In this document: positions 25,501 to 33,821 of the stretch, piece by piece
How the letters are laid out: each line of letters opens with the position of its first letter
Numbering within the stretch: the stretch's first letter is position 1
Source of the DNA: RGIG1959 sp964564305
GTDB lineage: Bacteria > Bacillota > Clostridia > Oscillospirales > Acutalibacteraceae
Length of the DNA: 52,430 bases
Reading direction: 5' to 3'
Assembly: GCA_964564305.1 (NCBI GenBank)
Contig: CAZMAM010000006.1
Span: 1 to 52,430, forward strand
The notes under the pieces: generated by a model
What the model was told of the DNA's origin: nothing
The model's input: the letters and a program-made list of their open reading frames with translations, nothing else
The model's database searches: none
Translations under genes and position numbers: made by a program

Positions 25501-26355
25501 TTATGCGCAAACCGTTTTTGGGTTCTCGCTCAAAGGCATACAGAGAAAATGCTGCGTATCGTTCAGGCTTTGCGCACACCGCACGGCGGATTCTTTATCC
25601 CGAAACAGCGCGAATACCGCGGAACCGCTTCCGGTCATGTGGCAGCCGAGCGGATGAAACGGTGCGAAGCGCTGAAGCAGCGCCGAAACTTCGGGCAGAT
25701 CCTGCGCCTGTTCAAAGCAGTTGTACAGTTCTTCTCCCACGGCGTTCAGATCCTGTTGCGCGATCGCCGCCAGTATCCCGCTTGCCGGGTGGGGAGCAAT
25801 GCCGGCTTTATCTACCGCCTCATACGCCGAACGGGTCAGTACGCCGCAGGAGGGCTTGGCAATCACGATAAAACATTCGGGCAGGGGCGCAAGCGGTGTG
25901 ATGTGTTCTCCGATGCCTTCCACCAAAGCGGTTCCGCCGCTCACACAAAACGGCACGTCCGCGCCCACCGAAAGCGCGAGATCGCGCATTGCCTGCGCAG
26001 AAAGATGCGTTTGGTACAGCGCGTTTAACCCCCGGATAACCGCCGCCGCATCGGAAGATCCGCCGCCGAGCCCCGCAGCGCTCGGAATTTGTTTGGTCAG
26101 GCCAATGCGCACGCCCCCCCGAAGGCCGAGGGCCGCAAAAAACACCTGAGCCGCGCGGTAGGCGGTGTTTCGGGAATCCGTGGGGAGCGGCGCGTTCGCC
26201 ACGGTAAGCGTGGTGTGATCCGCCGGCTCCAGCGAGACCGTATCACAAAGGGAAACCGACTGAAACACGGAAGAGAGCAGATGAAAACCGTCCTCGCGTT
26301 TTCCGGTGACGGAAAGCGTGAGATTAATTTTGGCGGGAGCTTTCAGCATAATCAC
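25501..26355 (-). CDS. ispE: 4-diphosphocytidyl-2-C-methyl-D-erythritol kinase
   Basis: A 284-residue GHMP kinase of the MEP isoprenoid pathway, phosphorylating CDP-ME at the 2-hydroxyl. It has the N-terminal APAKINLTLSVTGKREDGFH signature, the ATP loop PSAAGLGGGSSDAAA and the C-terminal GSGSAVFALF loop. The start may be GTG at 26355 (AAAGAGG about ten bases upstream) or ATG two codons later. It sits inside a minus-strand run with an aminotransferase upstream and the nahK-like kinase downstream. Confidence 0.95.
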   Translation of the reverse strand: MIMLKAPAKINLTLSVTGKREDGFHLLSSVFQSVSLCDTVSLEPADHTTLTVANAPLPTDSRNTAYRAAQVFFAALGLRGGVRIGLTKQIPSAAGLGGGSSDAAAVIRGLNALYQTHLSAQAMRDLALSVGADVPFCVSGGTALVEGIGEHITPLAPLPECFIVIAKPSCGVLTRSAYEAVDKAGIAPHPASGILAAIAQQDLNAVGEELYNCFEQAQDLPEVSALLQRFAPFHPLGCHMTGSGSAVFALFRDKESAVRCAQSLNDTQHFLCMPLSENPKTVCA

Positions 26356-26394
26356 GGTTTTCCGCCTCTTTTTGTGTTCGGGATATCCGGAGTG

Positions 26395-27570
26395 TCAGCG
26401 TGAGCGGCTGCGTAAGAAGACGCGCATGCGCTTCATCGCTTCCACGATATGATCGATGGAATAACAGTAAGAAATGCGCACAAATCCTTCCCCGCAATCG
26501 CCGAAAGCGGTGCCCGGCACCACAGCGACCCGCTGTTCCCTGAGCAGATCCATGCAAAACTCTTCCGAATTTAATCCGGTGCTCTGAATGGAGGGAAACG
26601 CGTAAAACGCGCCCTGAGGGTCAAAGCAGGTCAGGCCCATGCCGTTTAATTCGCTGACAATCAAGCGCCGCCTCCGGTTGTATTCTTCCCGCATATGTGC
26701 GATGTCTTCGTCCCCGTAATCCAGCGCTTCAATCGCCGCGTACTGTGCGGTGGTAGGGGCGCACATAATGGCAAACTGATGGAGCTTGATGACCTGTTCC
26801 ATAATCGGCGTCGGTCCGCAGACATATCCCAAGCGCCAGCCGGTCATGGCATAGGCCTTGGAAAACCCGCTGACCAGCAAGGTGCGTTCCTGCATGCCGG
26901 CGATTTGCGGAAAGCTGCAATGCCCTTCGTCCCCGTATGTCAGCTCACCGTAAATTTCATCCGAGAGCACCAGAATATCCGTTTGGCGCAGTACCTGTGC
27001 GATGGTTTCCAAATGTTCGCGCCGCATGATGGCGCCGGTCGGGTTGTTGGGGTAAGGCAGAATCAACAGTTTGGTTTTGGGGGTGATAGCGTCGCTGATC
27101 GCCTGAGCCGTCAGACGAAACGCATGATCGGCATCGGTGGGAATGATTACCGGTTTGGCGCCCGTCATGGCGGTAAGCGGTTCGTAACAGACAAAACTGG
27201 GGGAGGGAATCAGCACTTCGTCCCCGGGATTGAGTAAGGCGCGCAGGCAAAGATCGATCGCTTCGCTGCCGCCGACCGTCATCAAAATATCGGTTTTCGG
27301 GTCATAATTGAGCGAAAAACGGCGGTTCAGGTACCGCGCGGTCGCCCGGCGCAATTCCATCAGCCCGGCGTTGGGGGAATACCAGGTTTTGCCCCGCTGA
27401 AGCGATTCAATCCCCTTTTCGCGAATGTGCCACGGAGTGGAAAAATCCGGCTCCCCGATGGAAAGGGTGATGACGTCTTTCATCTCGTGGGCAATATCGA
27501 AAAATCGGCGAATACCGGAGGGCTTGGTATTTTGCAGCGCACGGGAGAGCAGGCGCTCGTACTGCAGCAT
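26395..27570 (-). CDS. PLP-dependent class I/II aminotransferase
   Basis: A 391-residue fold-type I aminotransferase with SIGEPDFSTPWHIR at the N-terminus, PYPNNPTGAIM, SDEIYGELTYG and the PLP lysine in SGFSKAYAMTGWRLGY, plus a C-terminal Arg in FVRISYCYS. It resembles the AlaT/PatA/AspC-like group acting on aromatic, alanine or branched substrates; the exact amino donor is not evident. It begins two bases after the Lrp-family gene stops, so the regulator and enzyme are co-expressed. Confidence 0.92.
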   Translation of the reverse strand: MLQYERLLSRALQNTKPSGIRRFFDIAHEMKDVITLSIGEPDFSTPWHIREKGIESLQRGKTWYSPNAGLMELRRATARYLNRRFSLNYDPKTDILMTVGGSEAIDLCLRALLNPGDEVLIPSPSFVCYEPLTAMTGAKPVIIPTDADHAFRLTAQAISDAITPKTKLLILPYPNNPTGAIMRREHLETIAQVLRQTDILVLSDEIYGELTYGDEGHCSFPQIAGMQERTLLVSGFSKAYAMTGWRLGYVCGPTPIMEQVIKLHQFAIMCAPTTAQYAAIEALDYGDEDIAHMREEYNRRRRLIVSELNGMGLTCFDPQGAFYAFPSIQSTGLNSEEFCMDLLREQRVAVVPGTAFGDCGEGFVRISYCYSIDHIVEAMKRMRVFLRSRSR

Positions 27571-27572
27571 AT

Positions 27573-28046
27573 TTACCAGGCCCCTCTTCCGTCCTCTGAA
27601 TCCTCCAGAAAGACAATGTTTCGTTCCTTGTACCGGCGCAGCACAAAATGGGTCGCGGTGGATACCACCGATTCCAAAGGCGAGAGCCGCCGGGCGACAA
27701 ACATCGCTACATCCCGGAAGGTTCGGGCGTTCACCGTGATGGAAAGATCGTACCCGCCGGACATCAGCGAAACGCTTTCCACCTCATCGAACCGGGCGAT
27801 GGTTTTGGCGATTTCCTCAAATCCGCTGTCAGGTTTGGGGGTGACGTGCAGCTCGATGATTGCGGTCACGTTTTCTCGATCGGTTTTGTCCCAGTCGATT
27901 ACCGCGGTATATCCGCGAATAATGCCCGCCTTTTCCAATGTTTCCAGCCGCTGTGCCACTTCTTCCTCGGAAATGCCCAGCATGGCGGAAAGCTGTTCGT
28001 TGGAAAGCCGCGCGTTGCGGTCGAGCAGCCGCAGCAACTGTTCCAT
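27573..28046 (-). CDS. Lrp/AsnC-family transcriptional regulator
   Basis: A 157-residue protein with an N-terminal winged helix-turn-helix (NARLSNEQLSAMLGISEEEV) and a C-terminal RAM/ACT-type ligand domain (about 65-140, with SLMSGGYDLSITVNARTF). Lrp-family proteins bind amino acids and often control adjacent metabolic genes, here the aminotransferase. GGAGGAA sits within the end of the upstream PHP gene, with no gap between the two genes. Confidence 0.92.
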   Translation of the reverse strand: MEQLLRLLDRNARLSNEQLSAMLGISEEEVAQRLETLEKAGIIRGYTAVIDWDKTDRENVTAIIELHVTPKPDSGFEEIAKTIARFDEVESVSLMSGGYDLSITVNARTFRDVAMFVARRLSPLESVVSTATHFVLRRYKERNIVFLEDSEDGRGAW

Positions 28047-28883
28047 TTACTGTTCCTCCTTCTTGGCGCCGTCTTTTCCTGTACCGTTACCGAGCGAAAA
28101 GGGTACCGGTGCGCGCCGCAGATAGAATACCGCTTCGGTAAACCCCGCTTCTCTTGCAAGGCGTGCCGCTGCGGATAAATCCGCGCCCACATCCTGCGGG
28201 CGGTGCGCGTCCGACCCCAGCGTGATATACCGGCCGCCCAGCCGGCGGAATCTTTCGATAAGCGGTTTGTCCGGCGAGGGAATGCCGCAGCGCGAGCGAA
28301 GGCCGGAAGTGTTTATTTCCAGCGCTTTGCCGTTTTCGGCAAGCGTGCTCAGAATGTCGTCGATCAGATCCCGCCACGGGCGGTAATCGCCGTTTTGCCA
28401 TTTTTTCGGCATATACCGAAACGGGTACGTCAGATGAGCCAGACTGTCAAAACCGTTCCAGCGCACAATGTCCCGTACCGCCTCAAAATACCGCCGCATT
28501 TGCGCGATGATTTCGGCGTCGGAAATATGCGTATAATCGCGGTAGTAATAATCGATATTATCCACCGAATGCTGCGAGGCCAGCACCGTATCGTAAGGGT
28601 GTTCGGCAAGCAAATGGTTCGCTAACCCGGTATCGGACGCCGGTTCTCCCAGCTCAATCCCCCGCAAAAGCGTTAATCCTTCCGGGACGGCGGCCTGTTC
28701 CATAGCCCGCCACGAATTTTCGCGGGCGCGGTCATACACTTCCCTGCTGTCGGCAAGGTCGACATGATCCGTCACCGCAACGGCAAAAAGGCCTTTTCCG
28801 TTTGCCGCCTGAAGCATATCCTCTATCGGCGCATCGCAGTCCAGCGACGCGTTGGTGTGCGTATGGCAGTCCGCGTATGCCAT
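28047..28883 (-). CDS. HisJ-like PHP histidinol-phosphatase family protein
   Basis: A 278-residue PHP protein beginning MAYADCHTHTNASLDCDAP, with VAVTDHVDL, RGIELGEP, ASQHSVDN, HLTYPFRY, EINTSGLR and LGSDAHRPQDVG motifs that supply the trinuclear metal site. This set fits polymerase-independent histidinol-phosphate phosphatases (HisK/HisJ). No other his genes are in the window, so the substrate stays open. It is the first gene of the run PHP-lrp-aminotransferase-ispE-nahK, with a good promoter at 28918-28946. Confidence 0.87.
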   Translation of the reverse strand: MAYADCHTHTNASLDCDAPIEDMLQAANGKGLFAVAVTDHVDLADSREVYDRARENSWRAMEQAAVPEGLTLLRGIELGEPASDTGLANHLLAEHPYDTVLASQHSVDNIDYYYRDYTHISDAEIIAQMRRYFEAVRDIVRWNGFDSLAHLTYPFRYMPKKWQNGDYRPWRDLIDDILSTLAENGKALEINTSGLRSRCGIPSPDKPLIERFRRLGGRYITLGSDAHRPQDVGADLSAAARLAREAGFTEAVFYLRRAPVPFSLGNGTGKDGAKKEEQ

Positions 28884-28917
28884 CGGCTTCGGCTCCTTTA
28901 TCGGTTACGGTACCCTC

Positions 28918-28946
28918 ATCATAGCATACTTGCGCCGATGTTGCAA
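28918..28946 (-). promoter_or_regulatory. Promoter of the PHP-lrp-aminotransferase-ispE-nahK run
   Basis: Minus-strand -35 box TTGCAA (28941-28946) and -10 box TATGAT (28918-28923) with a 17-base spacer, about 35 bases upstream of the ATG. Confidence 0.78.
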
Positions 28947-28999
28947 CCGTTAAAAAGCTTACCGGCAAAAATGCGCCGCGCCCTGCGGCGGATATGAAT

Positions 29000-29028
29000 A
29001 TACCGCTTTCCCAAAACGAAAGCGGTAT
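29000..29028. other. Perfect 11-bp inverted repeat downstream of lexA
   Basis: ATACCGCTTTC (29000-29010) and GAAAGCGGTAT (29018-29028) form a perfect stem with a 7-base loop. Neither strand runs into a T tract after the stem, so it is not a classical terminator, though it could end lexA transcripts weakly. Confidence 0.6.
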
Positions 29029-29056
29029 CAAAAAGCGTTGGCCGGGCATTAGGCGT

Positions 29057-29080
29057 CAGCCGGCTTTGTGCGGTGTTGCC
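29057..29080 (+). repeat. Right-end fragment of the dispersed repeat
   Basis: CAGCCGGCTTTGTGCGGTGTTGCC matches the right terminus of the family (compare 39036-39059). No left end is recognisable. It sits 13 bases beyond the lexA stop codon. Confidence 0.7.
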
Positions 29081-29093
29081 CTGAAGGTTTGCC

Positions 29094-29681
29094 CTAAGCA
29101 TAATATCGGAACAAAGCCACCACTTTGCCCAGAACCGTCACTTCTTTGGCCACAATCGGTTCGTATTCGCTGTTTTCCGGCTGCAGCCGAATGTGATCCT
29201 TTTCCATATAGATGCGCTTTACGGTCGCTTCTTCCCCCAGCAGCGCCACCACAATATCTTTATTGTTCGCGACCGGTGTGCGGTGCACGATGACAATGTC
29301 GCCGTCCAAAATTCCGGCGCCGATCATGCTGGTTCCCTGTACGCGAAGCGCGAAAAGCTCGTTTGGGGGAAATCTTCCGCCGGCGTACGGGATATAATCT
29401 TCCACATTTTCCATGGCCAGTATCGGCTCCCCGGCGGTCACCTTGCCCAGAAGAGGAACTCGAACCGGCGTTTCTCCCGGAAGCCGGATGGCGCGGTTGC
29501 GCCCGCTTTCCCGCGAGATATAACCCTCGCTTTCGAGCATCTTGAGATACTTGTGCGCCGTAGACGTCGATTTGATGCCCGCGGCGTTGCAAATCTCCCG
29601 TATCGACGGCGGAAATCCTTCCTGCGCGCGCTCGTGCAGAAATATCAGGATTTTTTGTTGCTTTTCATTCAGCGGTTTCAA
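29094..29681 (-). CDS. lexA: LexA SOS repressor
   Basis: A 195-residue repressor/autoprotease. It has an N-terminal winged helix (PSIREICNAAGIKSTSTAHKYL), a cleavage site Ala-Gly in KVTAGEPI, the catalytic Ser in QGTSMIGAGILDGD and the catalytic Lys in EATVKRIY. The TTG at 29681 is chosen because AAAGGAAG precedes it and it gives the normal N-terminus LKPLNEKQQKILIFL; the longer frame crosses the promoter. A palindrome resembling an SOS box lies at the promoter, consistent with autoregulation. Confidence 0.95.
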   Translation of the reverse strand: MKPLNEKQQKILIFLHERAQEGFPPSIREICNAAGIKSTSTAHKYLKMLESEGYISRESGRNRAIRLPGETPVRVPLLGKVTAGEPILAMENVEDYIPYAGGRFPPNELFALRVQGTSMIGAGILDGDIVIVHRTPVANNKDIVVALLGEEATVKRIYMEKDHIRLQPENSEYEPIVAKEVTVLGKVVALFRYYA

Positions 29682-29745
29682 GGAAAATCTTCCTTTCTTT
29701 GAACATATTTCCGCTTTTTCTCGCAAAACCGGTATCCTGAGCGCC

Positions 29746-29786
29746 ATTATAACATAGAAAGCGCAAGAGCGCAAACTTTTGTTTGC
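29746..29786 (-). promoter_or_regulatory. lexA promoter with overlapping SOS-box-like palindrome
   Basis: The minus-strand -10 box is TATAAT (29746-29751). The -35 region (TTGCGC, 29769-29774) overlaps the perfect palindrome GCAAACTTTTGTTTGC (29771-29786). Its core CAAAC-N4-GTTTG differs from the Firmicutes CGAAC-N4-GTTCG SOS box at one position per half, so it is a likely LexA operator. The match is by eye. Confidence 0.6.
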
Positions 29787-29843
29787 CATTCGATGAAAAA
29801 TTTCAAGAGAAAGGGAAGAAAAAAAGGAAGAAAATGGATTGTT

Positions 29844-31106
29844 TTACAGTTCGATGACCCGGCCGCCCGCTTTGCGGGATCGTTCCGCGGCAAAACAGAT
29901 TAAATGGCTTTCCACCGATTGATCGATTCCGGTGCGCAATTCATCGCCGGTTCCCTCTATGGCGTCGAAAAGGGCGCTCATCATGCGGTAATCTCCGCCG
30001 CCGTGGCCCTCCAAATCTTTGGCAACGGCGGTGATATCCGTTTCCCGGGTCGGTTCGCCGAACGGGGTAACCCAAATGCGGTTTATCCCCATATCTGCGT
30101 CAATCTGCCCTCGTGTGCCCATGATTTTGATTTGCCGGGAAGGGTCTTTGGTCAGGCCGCACATGGTAAAACTCGCGGTGACGCCGCCTTCAAATTCCAT
30201 GTTGACGGTCTGATGATCCAGCGCGTCGTTATCGCAGTGATAAACGCATCTTCCGTAAGGCCCGGTGCGCAGCGCCTGCATAACGGTTTCCCGCGTGGGA
30301 TCCGGGGTGAGCACATCGCAGGGCCATCCGGTGCAGCCCTGCTCGACACCGGTAACCGGGTTTTGAATATAGATTTTTTCCGCGTCAAACGGGCAGGATT
30401 CTTTGCATGCGCATCCGTCCAGGCAGCGCAAGGCCGAACCAATCGGGGCGCGTTCGGGGCGAAATTCGTACAGTCCTCCGAAAGAACAGACGCGAAGGCA
30501 CTTTCGGTTGATAAGATACAGGAGAATATCCATATCGTGGCAGCTTTTTTGGAGGATCATGGAACTGTCCCCCACACCGCGCCGCCAGTTTCCGCGCACA
30601 AAGCTGTGTGCCTGATGCCAGTAACCGACCTGTTCTATAGCCTGCACCGAAACGGAATCGCCGATGAGCCGGCTGTCCAGCAGCTGTTTTATGGCGGTAT
30701 AAAACGGCGTGTATCGCAGAACATGGCAAACCGCGACGGTTTTTCCGGTGTCGTGAGTTTTTTGCCGGATGGCCAAAACATCCTTTTGCGTAAGCGCGAT
30801 GGGTTTTTCCAGCAGCAGATGATACCCTTTCTCGAGCGCCGGAATGGCAATGGCCGCGTGTGTCTCATCGGGGGTGGCAATAATGCAAACGTCCGCCATG
30901 GCGGGGCGCGAAAGCAACGCTTCGGCGCTGTCGAAACAGGCCTCGGAAGGAATCCGGTATTTTTGTCGCGCCAAATTCAGGCGCTCTTCCCTTGGATCCG
31001 CTATGGCCACGATTTTCATACGCTGCGGAAATTTGTCTTGATACGCGGCATAGGTGTCGGCGCCTCGGGAACCCGCCCCGATAATGGCTACGGTAAACTG
31101 TTTCAT
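29844..31106 (-). CDS. Gfo/Idh/MocA-family oxidoreductase
   Basis: A 420-residue NAD(P)-dependent sugar or cyclitol dehydrogenase. It has an N-terminal Rossmann fold (VAIIGAGSRGADTYAAY), the ATPDETHA segment and the LLEKPIAL motif with the conserved Lys-Pro. A cluster of Cys, CLDGCACKESCPFDAEKIY, near residue 230 followed by a Cys-rich GWPCD segment marks a subgroup seen in gut and soil Firmicutes. The ATG at 31106 has AAAGGCGG upstream. It is not clustered with sugar genes, so the substrate is unknown. Confidence 0.9.
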   Translation of the reverse strand: MKQFTVAIIGAGSRGADTYAAYQDKFPQRMKIVAIADPREERLNLARQKYRIPSEACFDSAEALLSRPAMADVCIIATPDETHAAIAIPALEKGYHLLLEKPIALTQKDVLAIRQKTHDTGKTVAVCHVLRYTPFYTAIKQLLDSRLIGDSVSVQAIEQVGYWHQAHSFVRGNWRRGVGDSSMILQKSCHDMDILLYLINRKCLRVCSFGGLYEFRPERAPIGSALRCLDGCACKESCPFDAEKIYIQNPVTGVEQGCTGWPCDVLTPDPTRETVMQALRTGPYGRCVYHCDNDALDHQTVNMEFEGGVTASFTMCGLTKDPSRQIKIMGTRGQIDADMGINRIWVTPFGEPTRETDITAVAKDLEGHGGGDYRMMSALFDAIEGTGDELRTGIDQSVESHLICFAAERSRKAGGRVIEL

Positions 31107-31245
31107 TTTTATGATCCGCCTTTCTGCGAAAGGCACCGATGGGGTTATGAAACGGATTCCCCAAATCGGTCTACCCGTTACTTATTTGTTTAAAATTTTC
31201 TGTACCTCTTTTGGGCTTTTGCGCATGCCCGGAGATTTTTGGCTC

Positions 31246-31299
31246 AGGCAGCACCGCGCAAAGATTATTGTGCAGACGGTTAGTCATTGCGCGGCAGCC
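31246..31299 (+). repeat. Dispersed inverted-repeat element, short form
   Basis: AGGCAGCACCGCGCAAAGATTATTGTGCA is followed after a few bases by TCATTGCGCGGCAGCCG, an imperfect inverted repeat of the left end. It lacks the interior, like the copy at 10014. It ends 24 bases from the stop codon of the ECF gene at 31323. The rest of the gap (31107-31245) shows nothing I can name. Confidence 0.7.
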
Positions 31300-31322
31300 G
31301 GGTTTTCAAGCTTTTAAGCCTG

Positions 31323-31943
31323 TCAATGCAGGTGCTGGCTGATCGGGCGGCAAACCGCTGTTCCGGTCAGCGCGCCCAGAACAGCTTCGGGAATACCGTT
31401 TGCCAAAATCATGCCGCATACGGTTGTCAAAAGCACTTTAAATTCCGGCCCGGCGGCGGAAAACCGCCCCGGCCCGAAGCAAAACACCATCATGCCGGTG
31501 ACGGAAAACGTATTGGTTAGGCTGCCCAGCGCCCCGCTCGCTCCGTAAACGATGCCGTCTTTGCACCCGCCGCGGCGAAAGGCTTTGGCGAGCAGCCCCG
31601 TCACCGCTCCGCACAGAACGCGCGGCAAAATGCATATCGCGACGCTCCACCCGTTTCCGTGTATATCTCCGAAAGACTGTACGGGAGAAAAGAAGAAGGC
31701 CATAGCGGGGGCGGAAGGGACAAAGCTCCAAATCAGCAGGTTAAAAATTCCGGAAAAGAGCCCCAACAGTGTTCCCGCCGCCGTACCCATCAGCAGGGAC
31801 GTCGCAATCACCGGAAGTAATGCCACGCCCACCGGCCCGAACAGAGCCGCCAGCGCCGAAGAGGCGAAACAGACAATCACTTCAAGGGCGAGCATCATGG
31901 AAAAGCGGGTGAGAAAGAGCACCTTTTTTCTGTGTGAGGTCAT
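31323..31943 (-). CDS. ECF transporter S component (first of two)
   Basis: A 206-residue membrane protein with about six helices and the N-terminal TRFSMMLALEVIVCFASSALAALFG pattern of energy-coupling-factor substrate-binding subunits. An FFFSPVQSFGDIHGNGWSV loop probably forms the substrate gate. It needs shared EcfA/EcfT subunits, absent here, so it is a group II member. Substrate not identifiable; placed next to a second S component and coaX, it may import a vitamin such as pantothenate. GGGAAGG precedes the ATG. Confidence 0.8.
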   Translation of the reverse strand: MTSHRKKVLFLTRFSMMLALEVIVCFASSALAALFGPVGVALLPVIATSLLMGTAAGTLLGLFSGIFNLLIWSFVPSAPAMAFFFSPVQSFGDIHGNGWSVAICILPRVLCGAVTGLLAKAFRRGGCKDGIVYGASGALGSLTNTFSVTGMMVFCFGPGRFSAAGPEFKVLLTTVCGMILANGIPEAVLGALTGTAVCRPISQHLH

Positions 31944-31979
31944 CGGCAGCCCGCCTTCCCATTTGGATTGAATCGGTGA

Positions 31980-32579
31980 TTATGCGGTTAAATGGAGGAT
32001 TTGGCGCGCCCGATTCACCACAATGACGATAACTCCCGAAAGCGCCATATTGACAATCAGTTCCACAAAAAAATTGCCTCCCACAAACGCGGCGAAAATC
32101 ATATAGACGGGATTACCGGAAAAACCGCTGTTTTGGGCGGTTTGAATGCAGAAATCCCGGAAAAAGAGGAGACATCCTGCAAAGAATACGCCGGTATTGA
32201 CCACGGGGCTGACAACGCCGGCGGCAAACGCGGCGATTTTTGCGCTTCTTTTTTCGATGGCGCGGTATACTGCTCCCGCCGCAAGACCGGCCAAAGCGCC
32301 TTTCAGCAGCACAATGGCCACCGTGGCCGGCAGGTTCACCGCCATAAACAGCGCGGCGTCTCCGGAAATCAACACCGTAACGCCGAATACCAGGCCCAAA
32401 TAAGCGCCCGCCAGCGGCGAACACAGCGCCGCGCCGATAACGATCGGGGTAAGCGTCAGCGTGATTGAAAAAATGCCCAGATGAATGGTGGACGCCACCA
32501 GCTGGAGCACCACGACGATTGCCGTCAGGATGGCCAGCAGAACCAGTTTTTGCGTACGGACAAAACGCTTTTCGTGCAT
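31980..32579 (-). CDS. ECF transporter S component (second), possibly pantothenate
   Basis: A 199-residue membrane protein with about six helices, opening MHEKRFVRTQKLVLLAILTA and containing IVIGAALCSPLAGAYLGLVFG and ISGDAALFMAVNLPA, the core signature of ECF S components. The ATG at 32579 follows GGGAGGAA; the longer frame is not supported. Its adjacency to coaX, which phosphorylates pantothenate, makes pantothenate the best guess for its substrate. That link is inference from context only. Confidence 0.85.
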   Translation of the reverse strand: MHEKRFVRTQKLVLLAILTAIVVVLQLVASTIHLGIFSITLTLTPIVIGAALCSPLAGAYLGLVFGVTVLISGDAALFMAVNLPATVAIVLLKGALAGLAAGAVYRAIEKRSAKIAAFAAGVVSPVVNTGVFFAGCLLFFRDFCIQTAQNSGFSGNPVYMIFAAFVGGNFFVELIVNMALSGVIVIVVNRARQILHLTA

Positions 32580-32737
32580 GAATATTCCTCCCGCTGTTGC
32601 TCCGTTTTGGGGATGCAACGCTTTATGTGCCCGCCCGCGCACCGAAAGCACTTGACCTAAAACGCATAAATGCTGTTTTGGCGGCAAAAAAGCCCAAAAG
32701 TGCCTGCCTCGGCGGGCCTTATGAAACGGCGCGTTTT

Positions 32738-33505
32738 TTAGCGGCGCTGTTTTTCATACAAAATGCGAAGCCCTTTGAGCAGCAGATGCGGATCGTATAT
32801 GGGGTGATGGCCGCAATATGCCGCTAATTCCTGCCCGAGCCCGCCGGTAATGATTACGCGCGAGCTCTTGACCTGAAGTTCCTGAAAAAAGCGCTGCGTC
32901 ATCCCGTCGATCATGGCGACATTGCCGTAGACGGCGCCGGATTGCATACACGCGGTGGTATTGGTGCCGATGGCTTTCTTTGGGGCTTCCAGCCGGATAG
33001 ACGGGAGCAGAGAGGTTTGCGCGACTAAAGACTGAAACGCCGTGCTGATGCCCGGCATAATGGCGCCTCCGCGAAAAGCCCCGTCCTGATCGATGGCGGA
33101 AACGGTGGTTGCGGTGCCGAGATCCCAAACCACGCACGGAGCGCCGTATTCCTCAACTGCCGCAACAGCGCCGACCAGCAGATCCGCTCCCAGCTGAGAC
33201 GGGTTGTCGATTAAAATGTTCATGCCCGTTTTCAGCCCGGGCCCCACAAAAACCGGCCGGCATCCCGTGACTTTGGTCACCGCGTCGGCGAGCGCGTGAT
33301 CCAGCGAAGGCACCACCGAACTGATGATTGCACCGTGAAAAGGGGCGTCCGCTTTGAATAAACGCAAAATATTGAGCAAATCGATGCCGTATTGATCGCC
33401 GGTTTTTCGCCGGTCTGTCGCGATGCGCGCTTCAAAAAGCAGTTCTTTTCCCGAAAACGCGCCCACCGTGATGTGGCTGTTGCCCATATCCAGCACCAGT
33501 AGCAA
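32738..33505 (-). CDS. coaX: Type III pantothenate kinase
   Basis: A 255-residue ASKHA-fold kinase that phosphorylates pantothenate, the first step of CoA synthesis. It has the N-terminal DMGNSHITVGAF phosphate loop, the DNPSQLGADLLVGAVAA segment, DLGTATTVSAID and the GGAIMPGISTAFQSL loop. The start is TTG at 33505 with GGGGAGGAA seven bases upstream. A promoter lies at 33621-33649. The 158-base gap downstream (32580-32737) holds no recognisable gene or terminator. Confidence 0.95.
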   Translation of the reverse strand: MLLVLDMGNSHITVGAFSGKELLFEARIATDRRKTGDQYGIDLLNILRLFKADAPFHGAIISSVVPSLDHALADAVTKVTGCRPVFVGPGLKTGMNILIDNPSQLGADLLVGAVAAVEEYGAPCVVWDLGTATTVSAIDQDGAFRGGAIMPGISTAFQSLVAQTSLLPSIRLEAPKKAIGTNTTACMQSGAVYGNVAMIDGMTQRFFQELQVKSSRVIITGGLGQELAAYCGHHPIYDPHLLLKGLRILYEKQRR

Positions 33506-33620
33506 AACGATTCCTCCCCGGTTTCTCGGTTATGCCTAGGGCAGCGCCGCAGGTTTCGGATAAACGCCACTGCCCGAAAAAAATTCTGTCGGAGTTTCCG
33601 GCACTTCACGTGCTGTAATG

Positions 33621-33649
33621 AGTATACCGCTTTTTTTGAAAAAATGCAA
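33621..33649 (-). promoter_or_regulatory. coaX promoter
   Basis: Minus-strand -35 box TTGCAT (33644-33649) and -10 box TATACT (33621-33626) with a 17-base spacer. A small hairpin GCAC-TTCA-CGTGC (33601-33614) sits near the expected transcription start. Confidence 0.78.
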
Positions 33650-33737
33650 GGCGCCGCCGGCGCTTTAGGCGGACAACGAAAAATCTTTTTTTGCGAGTTA
33701 TGTTTGTGGTTCCCCACAAAAAATTGCGATTTTGCAC

Positions 33738-33766
33738 TTGACACGGGCCGCACGACGGCATATAAT
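33738..33766 (+). promoter_or_regulatory. Consensus promoter of the ytrA-type operon
   Basis: A full consensus promoter: TTGACA (33738-33743), 17-base spacer, TATAAT (33761-33766). Such a strong promoter next to a palindromic operator implies tight repression. Confidence 0.92.
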
Positions 33767-33768
33767 CA

Positions 33769-33795
33769 AACTGTACTAATAATGTTAGTACAGTT
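33769..33795 (+). promoter_or_regulatory. Palindromic operator for the GntR/YtrA regulator
   Basis: AACTGTACTAA (33769-33779) and TTAGTACAGTT (33785-33795) are exact inverted repeats with a 5-base spacer, covering the transcription start. YtrA-type regulators repress their own operons through such sites, so this is the likely autoregulatory operator. Confidence 0.85.
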
Positions 33796-33821
33796 AATAC
33801 GCACGGGGAGGGAGCGAGATC

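Noticed and set aside
29692..29712. GAACAT half-site near lexA as an SOS box
   Set aside because: No second half-site follows at the right distance; the palindrome at 29771-29786 is a better candidate.
29904..31193. A 429-codon open frame on the plus strand
   Set aside because: It is exactly antisense to the well-supported Gfo/Idh/MocA gene, has no ribosome site and shows no domain pattern; it is a GC-driven shadow frame.
33530..33560. Another copy of the dispersed repeat (AGGGCAGCGCCGCAGG)
   Set aside because: Only about ten bases resemble the left end, with no interior or right end; not distinguishable from chance.
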